A stretch of DNA of 46,649 nucleotides from GCA-020352575 sp041635475 (GTDB lineage Bacteria; Actinomycetota; Acidimicrobiia; Spongiisociales; JAENVV01). How positions within the stretch are numbered: position 1 is the first letter of the stretch; each line of letters opens with the position of its first letter. A program made the translations under genes and the position numbers. The stretch is from positions 1 to 46,649 of the forward strand of contig JBFKVA010000007.1 of NCBI GenBank assembly GCA_041635475.1. Reading direction: 5' to 3'. A model generated the notes under the pieces. That model did no database searches, was not told the DNA's origin, and saw nothing but the letters and a program-made list of their open reading frames with translations. Shown one piece after another: positions 1 through 8,691 of this stretch.

Positions 1-1304
1 ATGAATGGCTCGGTCTCGTGGGCCAGGACCATGGCGAGTCCGATGCCGTCCTCACACTCCCTGCGGACGGCGTTACCCACGGTGTCGGTGCCGTAGTTCA
101 CTGCAGGGCATTCGCCGTTTTGAAGATCGCGCCGCGTCTGTGGATCGAAGAGGGCACGAGTGATGCCGAGGCCCAACTCCGACCATGCCGCCAGCCCAGC
201 GTCGATGTCGGCGATCCAGGCATCAAGGTATGCGCCCATCGCCTCCATGGCCACGTCGTCAAGGGCGTCGTCGGTGTCCGGGAGGTAGCAGGTGACCTCG
301 GCAAAGCAGCGGCTGGAGACGACCGAAGCGGTCCGCAGACCGCGGGACGTGTTGACCGTCCTCGTGGCGGTGATGGTCTTGCAGTCCCCGTCGAGGTCCG
401 ACGGGAGGCAGTCCTGATAGTCGGCGTCGAGGTCGAACGTTGCCTTCGCGACCTGGAGGTCGGACTTGAGGTCGAGGAAGAAGTCGATGGCGACGCCCCG
501 GTCGGGCTCAGGGTCCCCCACCGTGAACGGGTTGCCGGGGCAGCCGTCGTCGGCGACGCCGTCGTTGTCATCGTCGATGCCATCGAAACAGGTCCCGACC
601 GGCAACATTGCGGACTCCCGCACCATGGTCTGGTAGATGAAGAGGTGGGGGGCATCCATCGGGATGCCTGGCGTGGAGTCGTCGCTCACGTCACCGTTGG
701 GGAGTTCCGATGCCCGGGGGTCATTGTCGAACCCGGCGGTGGCGTCGGCGATGTATGCCTCCACGACAAGATGGCGAAATGCGTTCGACGCCCTCTCGAC
801 GTCGGTGATGATGTCCCCGACCTCGGGAAAGCTGCCGCCGGCGAACTCGTTGACGATGGTGTGTGACCAGACGTCGCCGGCGGCGTGCCCGAGGTAGCCG
901 TACACGAACGCGAGGTTGCGGACGGCGTCAAGCGGATCCGTGACCCCTCCAGGCTGGGCCCGCCACCACGCCTCATCCAACAGGTACTGCAGCCATTCGC
1001 CGGTGTCGTTGGGATGGATCACCGTCTGGCCCATCACGAACGTGGGGAATCCATCGGGTCCGATCAAGCCGGCGTTGAAGTACTCGGGGAAGTTCGTGAT
1101 GGCCGCGACCACGGACGGGTGCACCGGGTACTCCCGGCCAGCAATGTTGACCCCGCCGTCCGTGAGGTCGTCGAGTATCTCGTCGGCCATTGCGGCGTGG
1201 GTGAACGGCTTGAACGCCTCGACCGAAGTGGCTGGGACGAGCAGGGAGGCGACCAGGGCGAGGGCCAGCGGAGCGAACCAACGATGCCGCCAAACGCGCT
1301 TCAT
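1..1304 (-). CDS. Secreted zinc-dependent phospholipase C-like protein (3' end outside window)
   Basis: The frame is open from the ATG at 1304 to the window edge, so only the first 434 codons are seen. Residues 1-30 are a signal peptide (KR-rich start, hydrophobic core, VEA/FK cleavage region). At about residues 119-142 the motif GYLGHAAGDVWSHTIVNEF resembles the metal-binding helix of the Zn-dependent phospholipase C / S1-P1 fold (His, Asp and His ligands). An Asp-rich stretch (DGIDDDNDGVADDGCPGNP), like a thrombospondin-3 calcium repeat, follows near residue 225. A purine-rich Shine-Dalgarno (GAGGGG) lies 6 bases before the ATG. The fold assignment is motif-based; substrate is unknown. Single transcription unit as far as visible. 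Confidence 0.65.
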   Translation of the reverse strand, partial: MKRVWRHRWFAPLALALVASLLVPATSVEAFKPFTHAAMADEILDDLTDGGVNIAGREYPVHPSVVAAITNFPEYFNAGLIGPDGFPTFVMGQTVIHPNDTGEWLQYLLDEAWWRAQPGGVTDPLDAVRNLAFVYGYLGHAAGDVWSHTIVNEFAGGSFPEVGDIITDVERASNAFRHLVVEAYIADATAGFDNDPRASELPNGDVSDDSTPGIPMDAPHLFIYQTMVRESAMLPVGTCFDGIDDDNDGVADDGCPGNPFTVGDPEPDRGVAIDFFLDLKSDLQVAKATFDLDADYQDCLPSDLDGDCKTITATRTVNTSRGLRTASVVSSRCFAEVTCYLPDTDDALDDVAMEAMGAYLDAWIADIDAGLAAWSELGLGITRALFDPQTRRDLQNGECPAVNYGTDTVGNAVRRECEDGIGLAMVLAHETEPF

Positions 1305-1434
1305 CTTCGTCCCCTCTTGAGACCGTCCATGGAGGGCTGGCCGCTCGTCGCGTCTCATGTCACCGACAACGTACGAACGACCGCTAAACGTGCGCTCAAC
1401 GCTCTGCGGGCGCCCTTCGTTGGGGGCTGTCCCG

Positions 1435-2232
1435 TCAGCGGGCGAGGGCCCGCACGGCTTGCACGAGACGACGTTCCTCGTGGGGGATCTGCTCGCTGAG
1501 CCGGGCGGCGAGCACCGGCAGGCGCCACGGCGCCAGCGTCCGGCGGTCGAGGCCTGTCTGCCGTTCGTATTCGGCCTGGTACCGGTGGCGGAATCGGTTG
1601 ACGATCATGAGCACGAGCCGGCGCCGGGGCATGTCGTCGGGCACCGCCGAGGACGAGAGCAGCCACAGGGTGCGGACGAGGTCCGGCGCGATCGGCCCTC
1701 GGGTGGCGTCGGGCCAGTCGATGGGAACCGCCCGATCACCCGCCAGTAGGACGTTCCCGGGATGAAGGTCGCCGTGGAGGAGGCGATCGCCGTCGGGGAG
1801 GACCCGAAGGCGGTGCTTGGCCGCCTCCCTCTCGGTGAAGCCCAGCACTCCTGCGGTGTCATCGATCTTGACGGCCAGGCGTTCCTTGACGTCGGGAAGC
1901 CCGGACGCGCCGGAGCGGTGGATGGCGGCGTGGGTCCCGGCCAGGATGTCCGCCAGTGAGCCTGCTCGCCACGGCCTGCGTTGGATGTCGTCGAGCATCG
2001 CCTGTCCGTCGATCCGTTCCATGACGAGTCCGGGGCGCCCTTCGTGGTCGAGTCGCCCGAACGTGCGGACGGCCGGTGACCCGGCGGCGAGGAGCGAAGC
2101 GCAGGCTTGCTCCTCGATGTCCAGGGCTCGGTCGCCGAACCCCGGCTTCAGCACCTTGACGAGCCGGTCCGGCCCGTACTCGAACACCTCGGCGGTGCGT
2201 CCGGTGGCGAAGATGGGTCCGATCTCGGGCAT
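1435..2232 (-). CDS. Aminoglycoside phosphotransferase (APH)-family kinase
   Basis: A 265-residue protein-kinase-like small-molecule kinase. The N-lobe shows a degenerate glycine loop (ATGRTAEVFEYG) and the ATP-binding lysine region (RLVKVLKPG). The C-lobe has the catalytic loop HGDLHPGNVLL, with the catalytic Asp, and a metal-site equivalent IDWPDATRG. This family phosphorylates antibiotics, sugars or other hydroxyl compounds; the substrate here cannot be told. An upstream extension to 2340 is open, but the ATG at 2232 is preferred. It has a TACCAT -10 hexamer exactly six bases upstream (leaderless), and the extension would run into the divergent gene at 2328. Confidence 0.8.
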   Translation of the reverse strand: MPEIGPIFATGRTAEVFEYGPDRLVKVLKPGFGDRALDIEEQACASLLAAGSPAVRTFGRLDHEGRPGLVMERIDGQAMLDDIQRRPWRAGSLADILAGTHAAIHRSGASGLPDVKERLAVKIDDTAGVLGFTEREAAKHRLRVLPDGDRLLHGDLHPGNVLLAGDRAVPIDWPDATRGPIAPDLVRTLWLLSSSAVPDDMPRRRLVLMIVNRFRHRYQAEYERQTGLDRRTLAPWRLPVLAARLSEQIPHEERRLVQAVRALAR

Positions 2233-2238
2233 CGGGCC

Positions 2239-2244
2239 ATGGTA
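2239..2244 (-). promoter_or_regulatory. -10 hexamer TACCAT, leaderless promoter of the APH-like kinase
   Basis: TACCAT on the minus strand ends six bases before the ATG at 2232, the same spacing as at 13 other starts in the window. Confidence 0.5.
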
Positions 2245-2315
2245 GGAGCGGGTTCTCCCCCCTCGGATGTCCGCCGTGGGCGGACAACGGCGGTGGGAAA
2301 AGCCGAGTTGGGGGA

Positions 2316-2321
2316 TAGGCT
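2316..2321 (+). promoter_or_regulatory. -10 hexamer TAGGCT, leaderless promoter
   Basis: TAGGCT lies six bases before the ATG at 2328. It forms a divergent pair with the promoter of the kinase gene across a 95-bp gap. Confidence 0.55.
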
Positions 2322-2327
2322 CGCCCC

Positions 2328-2969
2328 ATGACGTTGCCATCGAATGAGGTTCGGCGTGCTCCGCATCGGGGCGCCTACGACAGGGAGACCATCGACGCCA
2401 TCCTCGACGAAGGCCTCGTCGCCCACATGGGCCTCGTGGAGGACGGCCACCCGGTCGTCATCCCCGTCTCCTACGCCCGCGACGGGGACCGAGTCCTCAT
2501 CCACGGTTCCCCCGCTTCACGCCTGTTCCGGGACTACAGGGCCGGGGCACCGGCCTGCCTGACCGTCACGCTGCTCGACGGTATGGTCCTGGCCCGGTCG
2601 GCCTTCAACAGCTCCATGAACTACCGCTCGGTCGTTCTCTTCGGACGGATGGCGGAGATCACCGACCCCGCCGAGAAGCGGGCGGCTCTCGACGCGCTCG
2701 TTGACGGCCTGCTCCCCGGCCGGCGAGACGCGCTTCGTCCGATGACCGACAAGGAGGTCAAGGCGACGATGGTGCTGGCAATGACGATCGACCGCGCCTC
2801 GGCCAAGGTGCGTACGGGGCCGCCGGGCACCGATGACGACGAGGATGCCGACTGGCCCGTGTGGGCTGGTGTCATTCCGCTGACCGCCGGCTGGGGTCCG
2901 CCCGAGCCCGCCCCCAACCTCATCCCCGGCATCGACCCCTCCGAGGACGTCACGGGGTTTCGGAGGTAG
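2328..2969 (+). CDS. Pyridoxamine 5'-phosphate oxidase-like FMN-binding protein
   Basis: A 213-residue split-barrel flavin/nucleotide-binding protein of the Pyridox_ox_2 type. Visible features are an N-terminal helix (YDRETIDAILDEG), the strands VAHMGLVEDGHPVVIPVSY and GDRVLIHGSPAS, and the dimer strand NSSMNYRSVVLFGRM. The C-terminal part (MTDKEVKATMVLAMTID, then PVWAGVIPLTAGWG) is typical of this clade, in which many members carry a final W-x-GVIPL segment. Members bind FMN, haem or F420; the physiological substrate is not known. It starts leaderless at 2328 and is followed after 2 bp by the next gene, so the two may be co-transcribed. Confidence 0.8.
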   Translation: MTLPSNEVRRAPHRGAYDRETIDAILDEGLVAHMGLVEDGHPVVIPVSYARDGDRVLIHGSPASRLFRDYRAGAPACLTVTLLDGMVLARSAFNSSMNYRSVVLFGRMAEITDPAEKRAALDALVDGLLPGRRDALRPMTDKEVKATMVLAMTIDRASAKVRTGPPGTDDDEDADWPVWAGVIPLTAGWGPPEPAPNLIPGIDPSEDVTGFRR

Positions 2970-2971
2970 GC

Positions 2972-4552
2972 ATGGAACGCCGCTCCGGCCGGTGGTGGAC
3001 CGCCCTGGCAGGCATCGCAGTCGTGGCAGGAGGCGGTTGGTGGGCTCTCCAAGGCACCGACGGGCCCGTCCCCGAGGAGCCCGCGCCCGTGCCTTCGTCG
3101 AACACCGTCTCGACCGTTGACGCGGCGGCCCCCTCCCCGACGACGATATCCGGACCAGAAGGGCCCTTCATCGACGTCGATCCCGAGCCGACCGCCACCG
3201 GAGTCGCGGTCACCATGCCGGCCGGCACCCTCCACTTCGAGATCGTCGGACATGCCGTGGCGACGGTGTTCGCCCTCCCCGACGTCAAGGCCCCCGACGG
3301 CACCTATGCAAGGATCCAGTGGGAGGGGGCGTCGGGGGTGGTGCAGGTGTCCGCCAACGGGCTGGACTGGACGCCCCTCACCGCCACAGATGGGATGGAC
3401 AACCCGATGCTGGCCGTCTCACCCTCAGGCGTCCTCGTTGTCTCGTATCGCAGCAGCGGCGGTGAGTCACACGTGGAGGAGTGGGCGTTCTGGCGCCACG
3501 ACGGCGACGCGTGGCGTCGGCTGGGCGGCCTCCCCTCCGACGCCGGGTCCCCGGTGGGTTCGGCCACGTTCTCGCTGGCGTCCGGTCGTGAGCTGCTTGT
3601 CACCGCGTCCCGAGGTCCGCTCGCCGACCTCGCCACGGAGATCCAGGAGTGCCCGTCGGTGGCAGGGGTGGCCACGGACGAACCGTGGCCGTCGGTGGTG
3701 CTCGCCACGGGGTGCGGACCGTCCCCCGGTGTGGTGGGGACCCTGGGCCTCCTCGGGGACGGTGACTCGTCGTTGGCCATCCTGCGCGACCCCGAAGGCG
3801 GAGAATGGTGGCGATCGGAGTCCGGGCTCCACGTCGAAGCGGCGTTCGGGCGGCTGTACGACCTCGCACTCGTCACCGGGCCCGAGACCAGGGTCATCCC
3901 GGACATCTTCCTGTGGGGTGGGGGAATCGAGCGCTCCTGGACCTCGGCCGATGGATGGACCTTCGAGTTGGCATCGACCCGCAGTCCCTGGCCGTACCCC
4001 ATAGCTCCGGCCGTGGTGGACGGCACGGTGTTCGTCCTCGTCCCCGACCTCACACTGGTCGAGTCGCTGGGCGATTGGCGCATCGACGAGGCGTCCACCA
4101 TGCGGGTGATGCGGTCTGCCGATGGGGCGACGTGGACCGACGAGGCGGTCGACGTGGTCCTCGAGGAGGGTGGGGACCTGTGGGACATCTCGCTGGCCGC
4201 CTCGACCGATGAGGTTGTCGTCCAACTGCCCGGCCCCGACCTCGTCCGGTCGGCCGACGGTATGTGGCGCGAGGTGGACGTCCCCGAGTCGCTGGCACCC
4301 CTCCAGGCCATGGGCCGGACCTGGGTCGCCCTCGAGTTCGTGCTTGGAATCGACTCCGGACCGCAGTTCGCCGTCTCATCGGACTTGGAACGCTGGCATC
4401 GGTTCGCCATCGGGGACGTCTCGGAGCTCCTCGGGTGTGGCCCAAGGCCATCGGAGATGAGGGTGATCGGTGGCGAACTGTGGATCTCCGGCTGGAACGG
4501 CGACGAGGTCTGCATCATCCGCGGGGTCATCGACCCGGCCGCCGGCCGGTAG
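2972..4552 (+). CDS. Membrane-anchored sialidase-like (beta-propeller) protein of unknown function
   Basis: A 526-residue protein with an N-terminal anchor (MERRSGRWWTALAGIAVVAGG) followed by a Pro/Thr/Ser-rich linker to about residue 60. The rest is beta-rich with recurring Asp-box-like units: SANGLDWTPL, SADGWTFELAS, SADGATWTDEA, SADGMWREVD and SSDLERWHRF. This spacing is typical of exo-sialidase/sortilin-type propellers, which are often non-enzymatic in secreted proteins. No catalytic residues can be named. The start at 2972 has a good Shine-Dalgarno (GGAGG, 5 bases upstream). The upstream open frame is rejected because it overlaps the preceding gene. Confidence 0.7.
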   Translation: MERRSGRWWTALAGIAVVAGGGWWALQGTDGPVPEEPAPVPSSNTVSTVDAAAPSPTTISGPEGPFIDVDPEPTATGVAVTMPAGTLHFEIVGHAVATVFALPDVKAPDGTYARIQWEGASGVVQVSANGLDWTPLTATDGMDNPMLAVSPSGVLVVSYRSSGGESHVEEWAFWRHDGDAWRRLGGLPSDAGSPVGSATFSLASGRELLVTASRGPLADLATEIQECPSVAGVATDEPWPSVVLATGCGPSPGVVGTLGLLGDGDSSLAILRDPEGGEWWRSESGLHVEAAFGRLYDLALVTGPETRVIPDIFLWGGGIERSWTSADGWTFELASTRSPWPYPIAPAVVDGTVFVLVPDLTLVESLGDWRIDEASTMRVMRSADGATWTDEAVDVVLEEGGDLWDISLAASTDEVVVQLPGPDLVRSADGMWREVDVPESLAPLQAMGRTWVALEFVLGIDSGPQFAVSSDLERWHRFAIGDVSELLGCGPRPSEMRVIGGELWISGWNGDEVCIIRGVIDPAAGR

Positions 4553-4555
4553 GTT
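4550..4555 (+). promoter_or_regulatory. -10 hexamer TAGGTT overlapping the upstream stop codon
   Basis: TAGGTT uses the TAG stop of the preceding gene and ends six bases before the ATG at 4562, so the MBL gene probably has its own leaderless transcript. Confidence 0.5.
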
Positions 4556-4561
4556 GCGCAC

Positions 4562-5413
4562 ATGACGACCAGGGTCACGATCCTCGGGACCGGAACCCCG
4601 ATCCCGTCCGCCCACCGGGCCGGCCCGGCCGTGCTCGTCACCCACGACGCCACCGCCATCGTCGTCGATGCCGGCCGGTCGGTCGTGATGCGCCTGGCGG
4701 GCGCTGGCCTGTGGCCGACCAACCTCGATGCCGTCTTCCTGACCCACCACCACTCCGACCACGTGGTCGGGCTCCAGGACCTCCTGCTCACTCGGTGGAT
4801 CATGGACCGGGACGACTCGTGCCCGGCCCTGCCCGTTATCGTGCCCGACGGACCGCTTGTGGCTCTTGTCGAGGGGGCGCTCGACGTGTGGGAGGCCGAC
4901 CTCGCAGCCCGGAGTATCCACTCCGGGCGGGCCACCCGACCGGGCATCCACCCCAGACCGTTTGCGGCAGGCCCACCGACGGCCGTGTGGGAGCGCTCCG
5001 GCGTGACCGTGCGCGGGGGAGCGGTTCGTCACGAGCCCCTCACCCCTGCCGTCGGGTACCGCATCGAGACCCCGGACGGGGTGGTGGCCGTCTCCGGGGA
5101 CACACTCGTCTGCGATGAGGTGGCCGCCCTGGCCGAAGGGGCCGACGTGCTGGTGTACGAGGCGATGCGGTTCGCCCCGATCGAGGCCCTCCCGGAGTCC
5201 CGGCGGTTCATCCTCGACTACCACGCCGACACCCGCCTCATCGGGCGCCAGGCCGCGGTGCTCGGGGTCCCGACGCTCGTGCTCACCCATCTCATTCCCG
5301 AACCAACGACCGAAGCCGAGCGCCGGGCGTTCGTCGACGACGTCAGGAGCGGTGGCTACGAGGGCGAGGTGGTCGTGGCCGAGGACCTCGACACCATGGA
5401 ACTCGCCCGCTGA
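4562..5413 (+). CDS. MBL-fold metallo-hydrolase, RNase Z-like
   Basis: A 283-residue metallo-beta-lactamase-fold hydrolase. The opening strand VTILGTGTPIPSAHRAGPA resembles the GTG(S/T)xxP start of RNase Z/arylsulfatase-type members. The metal motif THHHSDHVVGL is at about residues 60-70, with later ligands in VSGDTLVCDE and the C-terminal LTHLIPEP. The size and absence of an exosite fit the ElaC/arylsulfatase-like branch, whose substrates are often unknown. tRNA 3'-processing is possible but not demonstrated by the sequence. Confidence 0.8.
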   Translation: MTTRVTILGTGTPIPSAHRAGPAVLVTHDATAIVVDAGRSVVMRLAGAGLWPTNLDAVFLTHHHSDHVVGLQDLLLTRWIMDRDDSCPALPVIVPDGPLVALVEGALDVWEADLAARSIHSGRATRPGIHPRPFAAGPPTAVWERSGVTVRGGAVRHEPLTPAVGYRIETPDGVVAVSGDTLVCDEVAALAEGADVLVYEAMRFAPIEALPESRRFILDYHADTRLIGRQAAVLGVPTLVLTHLIPEPTTEAERRAFVDDVRSGGYEGEVVVAEDLDTMELAR

Positions 5414-5450
5414 CGCCGCCCGCGTTCAGCGAACGTTGAGCGGCGGCTCG

Positions 5451-5456
5451 TACCTT
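5451..5456 (+). promoter_or_regulatory. -10 hexamer TACCTT, leaderless promoter
   Basis: TACCTT ends six bases before the ATG at 5463, and no Shine-Dalgarno is present. Confidence 0.5.
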
Positions 5457-5462
5457 CGCCTC

Positions 5463-6158
5463 ATGGACCAGTCGCACATGCAGGGGTCAGGCACTCGGCC
5501 GACGAACCAGCCGACCGGGACCATTCTGGCCCTGCTCGTGGCCGCGGTGATCGCCGGCTGTGGGGGCGCCGGGGAGGGAGCCGTTGACGGCCCGGCGCCC
5601 ACGAGTCCGGTTTCGTCGGCCATCGGCTCGGGAACGAGCCCCGGCCACACCTCGGGTGGCGACGGCTCGTCGCCGGTGGTGACTGCGGCGCCCGCGCAAC
5701 CGGCCGCGGACCCCCACGGCGGGCCGCCGCCGGTGACGATGCCCGCCGATCCGTTCGCCGGCTTTGCGGACGGCCGTGTGCAGGCGACCGTGACCATCGG
5801 GGACACCCGCCACGACTTCGAGGAACCTTCCCTCTCCTGCTACCTCTTGGACGGCTCGTTGAACTTCTCGGTCACGGGCGACGGCCTGCTGCTCAGCGTC
5901 CATCTCCCCCCACTCATGGACGACCAGGAGACAGACCCTGCTGCCGCGGTCGTCGTGCGTGCCAGCGACTACTCCGAGCATTGGGAAGCGAGCGAACCGA
6001 TGGCGCTCATGAACCTCGACCCCAGTCCGGCCCTCGCCCGGGTCGATCGATATGAGGTCGAGGAGGGCCGAGCCAGCGGCCTGGCCACCTTCTACAAGGC
6101 GCGAGGTGACGACGCGGGAACACTCCTGGGAGGGTGGTTCGCCCTGAGCTGCCACTAG
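5463..6158 (+). CDS. Lipoprotein of unknown function (paralogue A)
   Basis: A 231-residue lipoprotein. The lipobox region is VAAVIAGC with Cys33 as the lipidation site, followed by a Gly/Ser/Pro-rich linker of about 70 residues. The globular C-terminal domain contains QATVTIGDTRHDFEEPSLSC and ends with GGWFALSC. It shares its layout with the next gene: a VTIxxxRxxF strand, an early Cys, a Q/LxxxLPP strand, a G-x-A-T-F strand and a final Cys. This suggests one disulfide in each. The function is not recognised. Confidence 0.75.
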   Translation: MDQSHMQGSGTRPTNQPTGTILALLVAAVIAGCGGAGEGAVDGPAPTSPVSSAIGSGTSPGHTSGGDGSSPVVTAAPAQPAADPHGGPPPVTMPADPFAGFADGRVQATVTIGDTRHDFEEPSLSCYLLDGSLNFSVTGDGLLLSVHLPPLMDDQETDPAAAVVVRASDYSEHWEASEPMALMNLDPSPALARVDRYEVEEGRASGLATFYKARGDDAGTLLGGWFALSCH

Positions 6159-6187
6159 ACGCGACCGATCGAACGAGGAGGAAGACC

Positions 6188-6763
6188 GTGGACAAGAGGA
6201 TCAATCGGAAGGGAATCGTCCTTGCAGTACTCGCCCTCGCGTCGTGCGGGGGTTCCGGGAGTGCCGATGAGCCGGCGCAACCGGGTGGTGCAGCGGAACC
6301 GGAGGTCACGACGCAAGTCCCCGCCGCGACCGTTGATTCGCCGGCCTCCGGGGACTTCACCTCGGTCGAGGGCTTCAAGGACGCCGACGCGTCGGCGGTC
6401 GTCACGATCGACGGGGTTCGGTACGAGTTCGCCGACCTCTACTGCGTCACGATGGCCGGGGCGCTGGGAGCAGCCTCGATCGACGGCGACCCCCAGGTCC
6501 AGATCGACCTGCCGCCGACGGGTTGGGAGAGCAGTGGCGAGGACTGGTCGCCGCCGGCGGTCTCGGTGCAGAACGTGGCTGCCGATCTCTACTACACGGC
6601 GGACGCCTTCTTCGCAGACATGGGACTGGCTCCGGTGGGACAGAGCCAGGTCGACGATTTCACCTCGGACGGTTTCTCGGGAAGCGGAAGCGCCACGTTC
6701 CACGAGAGTCCTGCGGGCCGGACGGTCACCGGCACCTTTGAAGTCACGTGTCCCCGACCATGA
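6188..6763 (+). CDS. Lipoprotein of unknown function (paralogue B), GTG start
   Basis: A 191-residue lipoprotein with lipobox LALASC (Cys20). The domain after about residue 60 has VVTIDGVRYEFADLYC, then VQIDLPP, and ends GSATFHESPAGRTVTGTF plus EVTC, matching the preceding gene in order and spacing. The GTG at 6188 is chosen because a near-ideal Shine-Dalgarno (GAGGAGGAAG) sits just upstream and it gives a clean signal peptide. The open frame reaches further upstream into the previous gene. The arrangement looks like an old tandem duplication with one operon transcript. Confidence 0.72.
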   Translation: MDKRINRKGIVLAVLALASCGGSGSADEPAQPGGAAEPEVTTQVPAATVDSPASGDFTSVEGFKDADASAVVTIDGVRYEFADLYCVTMAGALGAASIDGDPQVQIDLPPTGWESSGEDWSPPAVSVQNVAADLYYTADAFFADMGLAPVGQSQVDDFTSDGFSGSGSATFHESPAGRTVTGTFEVTCPRP

Positions 6764-6820
6764 GGAATGCGTGGGGCGGCAGGCACCGGCACGGCAGCGG
6801 CCAGTACAGGGCGAGCTGAG

Positions 6821-7444
6821 ATGGGATACGACTTCAGACCCGACCCGAATCAGCCTGATGGGGGGATTGGAGGATGTTTGAAGAAGACGTTCCCGCTGGG
6901 ATGCTCCGTCGTCCTTCTCGTCCTCCTCGTCACAGTTCTCACGTGGGGCTTCACCGAGGCGGAAGATCGGGGAGGTATTCCGTCCGTCGTCGGTTGTATC
7001 GTCTTTCGAATCGGGTGCTCAACCTCTACCGCCGATCTCGGTGGCGACCAGCCGACCGGACCTGTTGCGGCCGATCCTCTTCCCGAGCTGTCGGAACCCG
7101 AGACCGAGGAGTGCACCGACGACGGGGAGAGGGTTCACTCGGTCATAGTCTTCGAGCACTTGCCCAGGGCCGCAGTCGAGGAGACCAAGGCGTCCCTCGA
7201 GTCCGCCGGCTTCCGGGGGTTCGTCGTCGAGGGCCCGCACGACCTCGACATGCACCTCCACAGGCCGGGGCTGACCCTGTGCGAGGCCCAGAGCCTCGCC
7301 GGCCAGGTCACGGCGGTGGGGATGTCCGAGGAAGCCCAGGCATCAGCGAACGCGTTCGGTGCGTTCTCGAAGCTGACCGAGAACGTCGGGAAGTGGAGGG
7401 ACGATCTATCGCCCTCGGACGGAGCGGATTCGCCGTCCCCCTGA
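6821..7444 (+). CDS. Single-pass membrane protein of unknown function
   Basis: A 207-residue protein. A short Gly/Pro-rich cytoplasmic start is followed by one strong transmembrane segment (CSVVLLVLLVTVLTWGF, about residues 28-44). A probably extracytoplasmic region follows, with several cysteines (CIVFRIGC, EECTDDG) and a compact domain (VHSVIVFEHLPRAAVEETK to CEAQSLAGQVTAVGM). The C-terminus is polar. The start could also be the ATG at 6767, which has GAGG in front but would add a low-complexity leader. I recognise no family. It follows the two lipoprotein genes and may be co-transcribed with them. Confidence 0.6.
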   Translation: MGYDFRPDPNQPDGGIGGCLKKTFPLGCSVVLLVLLVTVLTWGFTEAEDRGGIPSVVGCIVFRIGCSTSTADLGGDQPTGPVAADPLPELSEPETEECTDDGERVHSVIVFEHLPRAAVEETKASLESAGFRGFVVEGPHDLDMHLHRPGLTLCEAQSLAGQVTAVGMSEEAQASANAFGAFSKLTENVGKWRDDLSPSDGADSPSP

Positions 7445-7584
7445 TCGAATGGCGGTCGCCCATCGAGCATCGCTGATCGATCCTACGATCTCTCGCCTGT
7501 GCGACCCTCGAGAGGTTGGCCCACCTGGGGGGCTCCTCTCCGCCAAGTGCTTGGTCTGGCCGACAGGTACCGTGGCGGCACGCC

Positions 7585-8646
7585 ATGCCACTCCGCCTCC
7601 TCGCCGTCCTCGCCCTGGGTGCCCTCGTCCTCACCGCCTGCGCAGGCCTGGCTGTGGAGGGGACAGCGACCGGTTCGACGACGACGGCTCAGACGTCGAC
7701 GACCACCGTCATCGTCATGCCTGGCCCAACCGCTGCAGTGGCCGTGGCCGGGATTCGGGACGTACCCGGCACCTACGCGACCGTGCAGGCGGCCGCCGAT
7801 TCCGCCGTCCCGGGCGATGAGATCGTGGTGGCTGCCGGGACCCCGATCCCGTTGCTCGACATCACAACCCCCGACGTGCTCGTCCGCAGCTCCCAACGCC
7901 CGGCTGCGGCTGGCGGTGCCGACTTCGTCACGTCGCGGTTCGATGTGGACATCGAGCGCGGTGTCGTGTTCGCCGAGGCTGCGGTGGCCGGTGGCACGAT
8001 GGAACTCGAGCTCGACCTCTACCAGCCGCGGGGTGACTCGACCGTCGACCGCCCCGCCTTCGTCGCCGTCCACGGGGGCGGGTTCGTCACCGGGACCCGC
8101 GGTGACCTGGTGGTGTCGGCCGTCTGCCGGTCACTGGCCTCCCGGGGTCAGGTGTGCGTCTCAATCGACTACCGGCTGGTCCCCGACGAACCGCCGGGCG
8201 ACGGCCCCCGGCTCGTGCGGGCCATCGACGCCGCGGTGGAGGACGCGGTGGCTGCCGTCGGGTGGATACGGGACAACGCTGGCGATCTGGGCGTGGATCC
8301 CAGCCGGGTCTCGATCGGTGGTTCCTCGGCCGGGGCGATCACAGCCCTCCTTGTCGGCTTCACCGAAGATGGCGCGCCGGTGCACCGCGTCGTCGACCTG
8401 TGGGGAGGGCTCTACGCGGAGGTCGACGTCGTGGCGGCCGGAGGACCCCCGGTCCTCATCGTTCACGGGACCGCCGACGACACGGTCGAGTTCGACCTTG
8501 CCGTGGAGCTCATGGATGCGCTGTCGAGGCGCGGGGTCCCGTTCGAGGCCTATCCCTTCCCCGGGGCTGGGCACGGGATCGGACCGGCCATGACGTTCGA
8601 CGGTGTCCCAGTCCTCGACCTCATCGCCACGTTCCTCGGCGCCTGA
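7585..8646 (+). CDS. Alpha/beta-hydrolase (HSL/carboxylesterase type) lipoprotein with a beta-helix-like N-terminal segment
   Basis: A 353-residue lipoprotein (lipobox LVLTAC, Cys19). Residues about 60-105 (VPGTYATVQAAADSAVPGD, then EIVVAAG) look like the first turns of a parallel beta-helix. The hydrolase domain follows: oxyanion-hole motif VHGGGFV, nucleophile elbow GGSSAGA with the catalytic Ser, an acidic residue in VHGTADDTVEFD, and a His in GAGHGIG. This is the full serine-hydrolase triad of the HSL/BD-type esterase family. It probably acts outside the membrane on small esters; the substrate is unknown. The ATG at 7585 gives the signal peptide. A TACCGT hexamer lies 11 bases upstream. 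Confidence 0.8.
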   Translation: MPLRLLAVLALGALVLTACAGLAVEGTATGSTTTAQTSTTTVIVMPGPTAAVAVAGIRDVPGTYATVQAAADSAVPGDEIVVAAGTPIPLLDITTPDVLVRSSQRPAAAGGADFVTSRFDVDIERGVVFAEAAVAGGTMELELDLYQPRGDSTVDRPAFVAVHGGGFVTGTRGDLVVSAVCRSLASRGQVCVSIDYRLVPDEPPGDGPRLVRAIDAAVEDAVAAVGWIRDNAGDLGVDPSRVSIGGSSAGAITALLVGFTEDGAPVHRVVDLWGGLYAEVDVVAAGGPPVLIVHGTADDTVEFDLAVELMDALSRRGVPFEAYPFPGAGHGIGPAMTFDGVPVLDLIATFLGA

Positions 8647-8691
8647 AGGCACCCGATGGTCGAGTAGCGTCGGGAGGCCACCCACCTGCGG

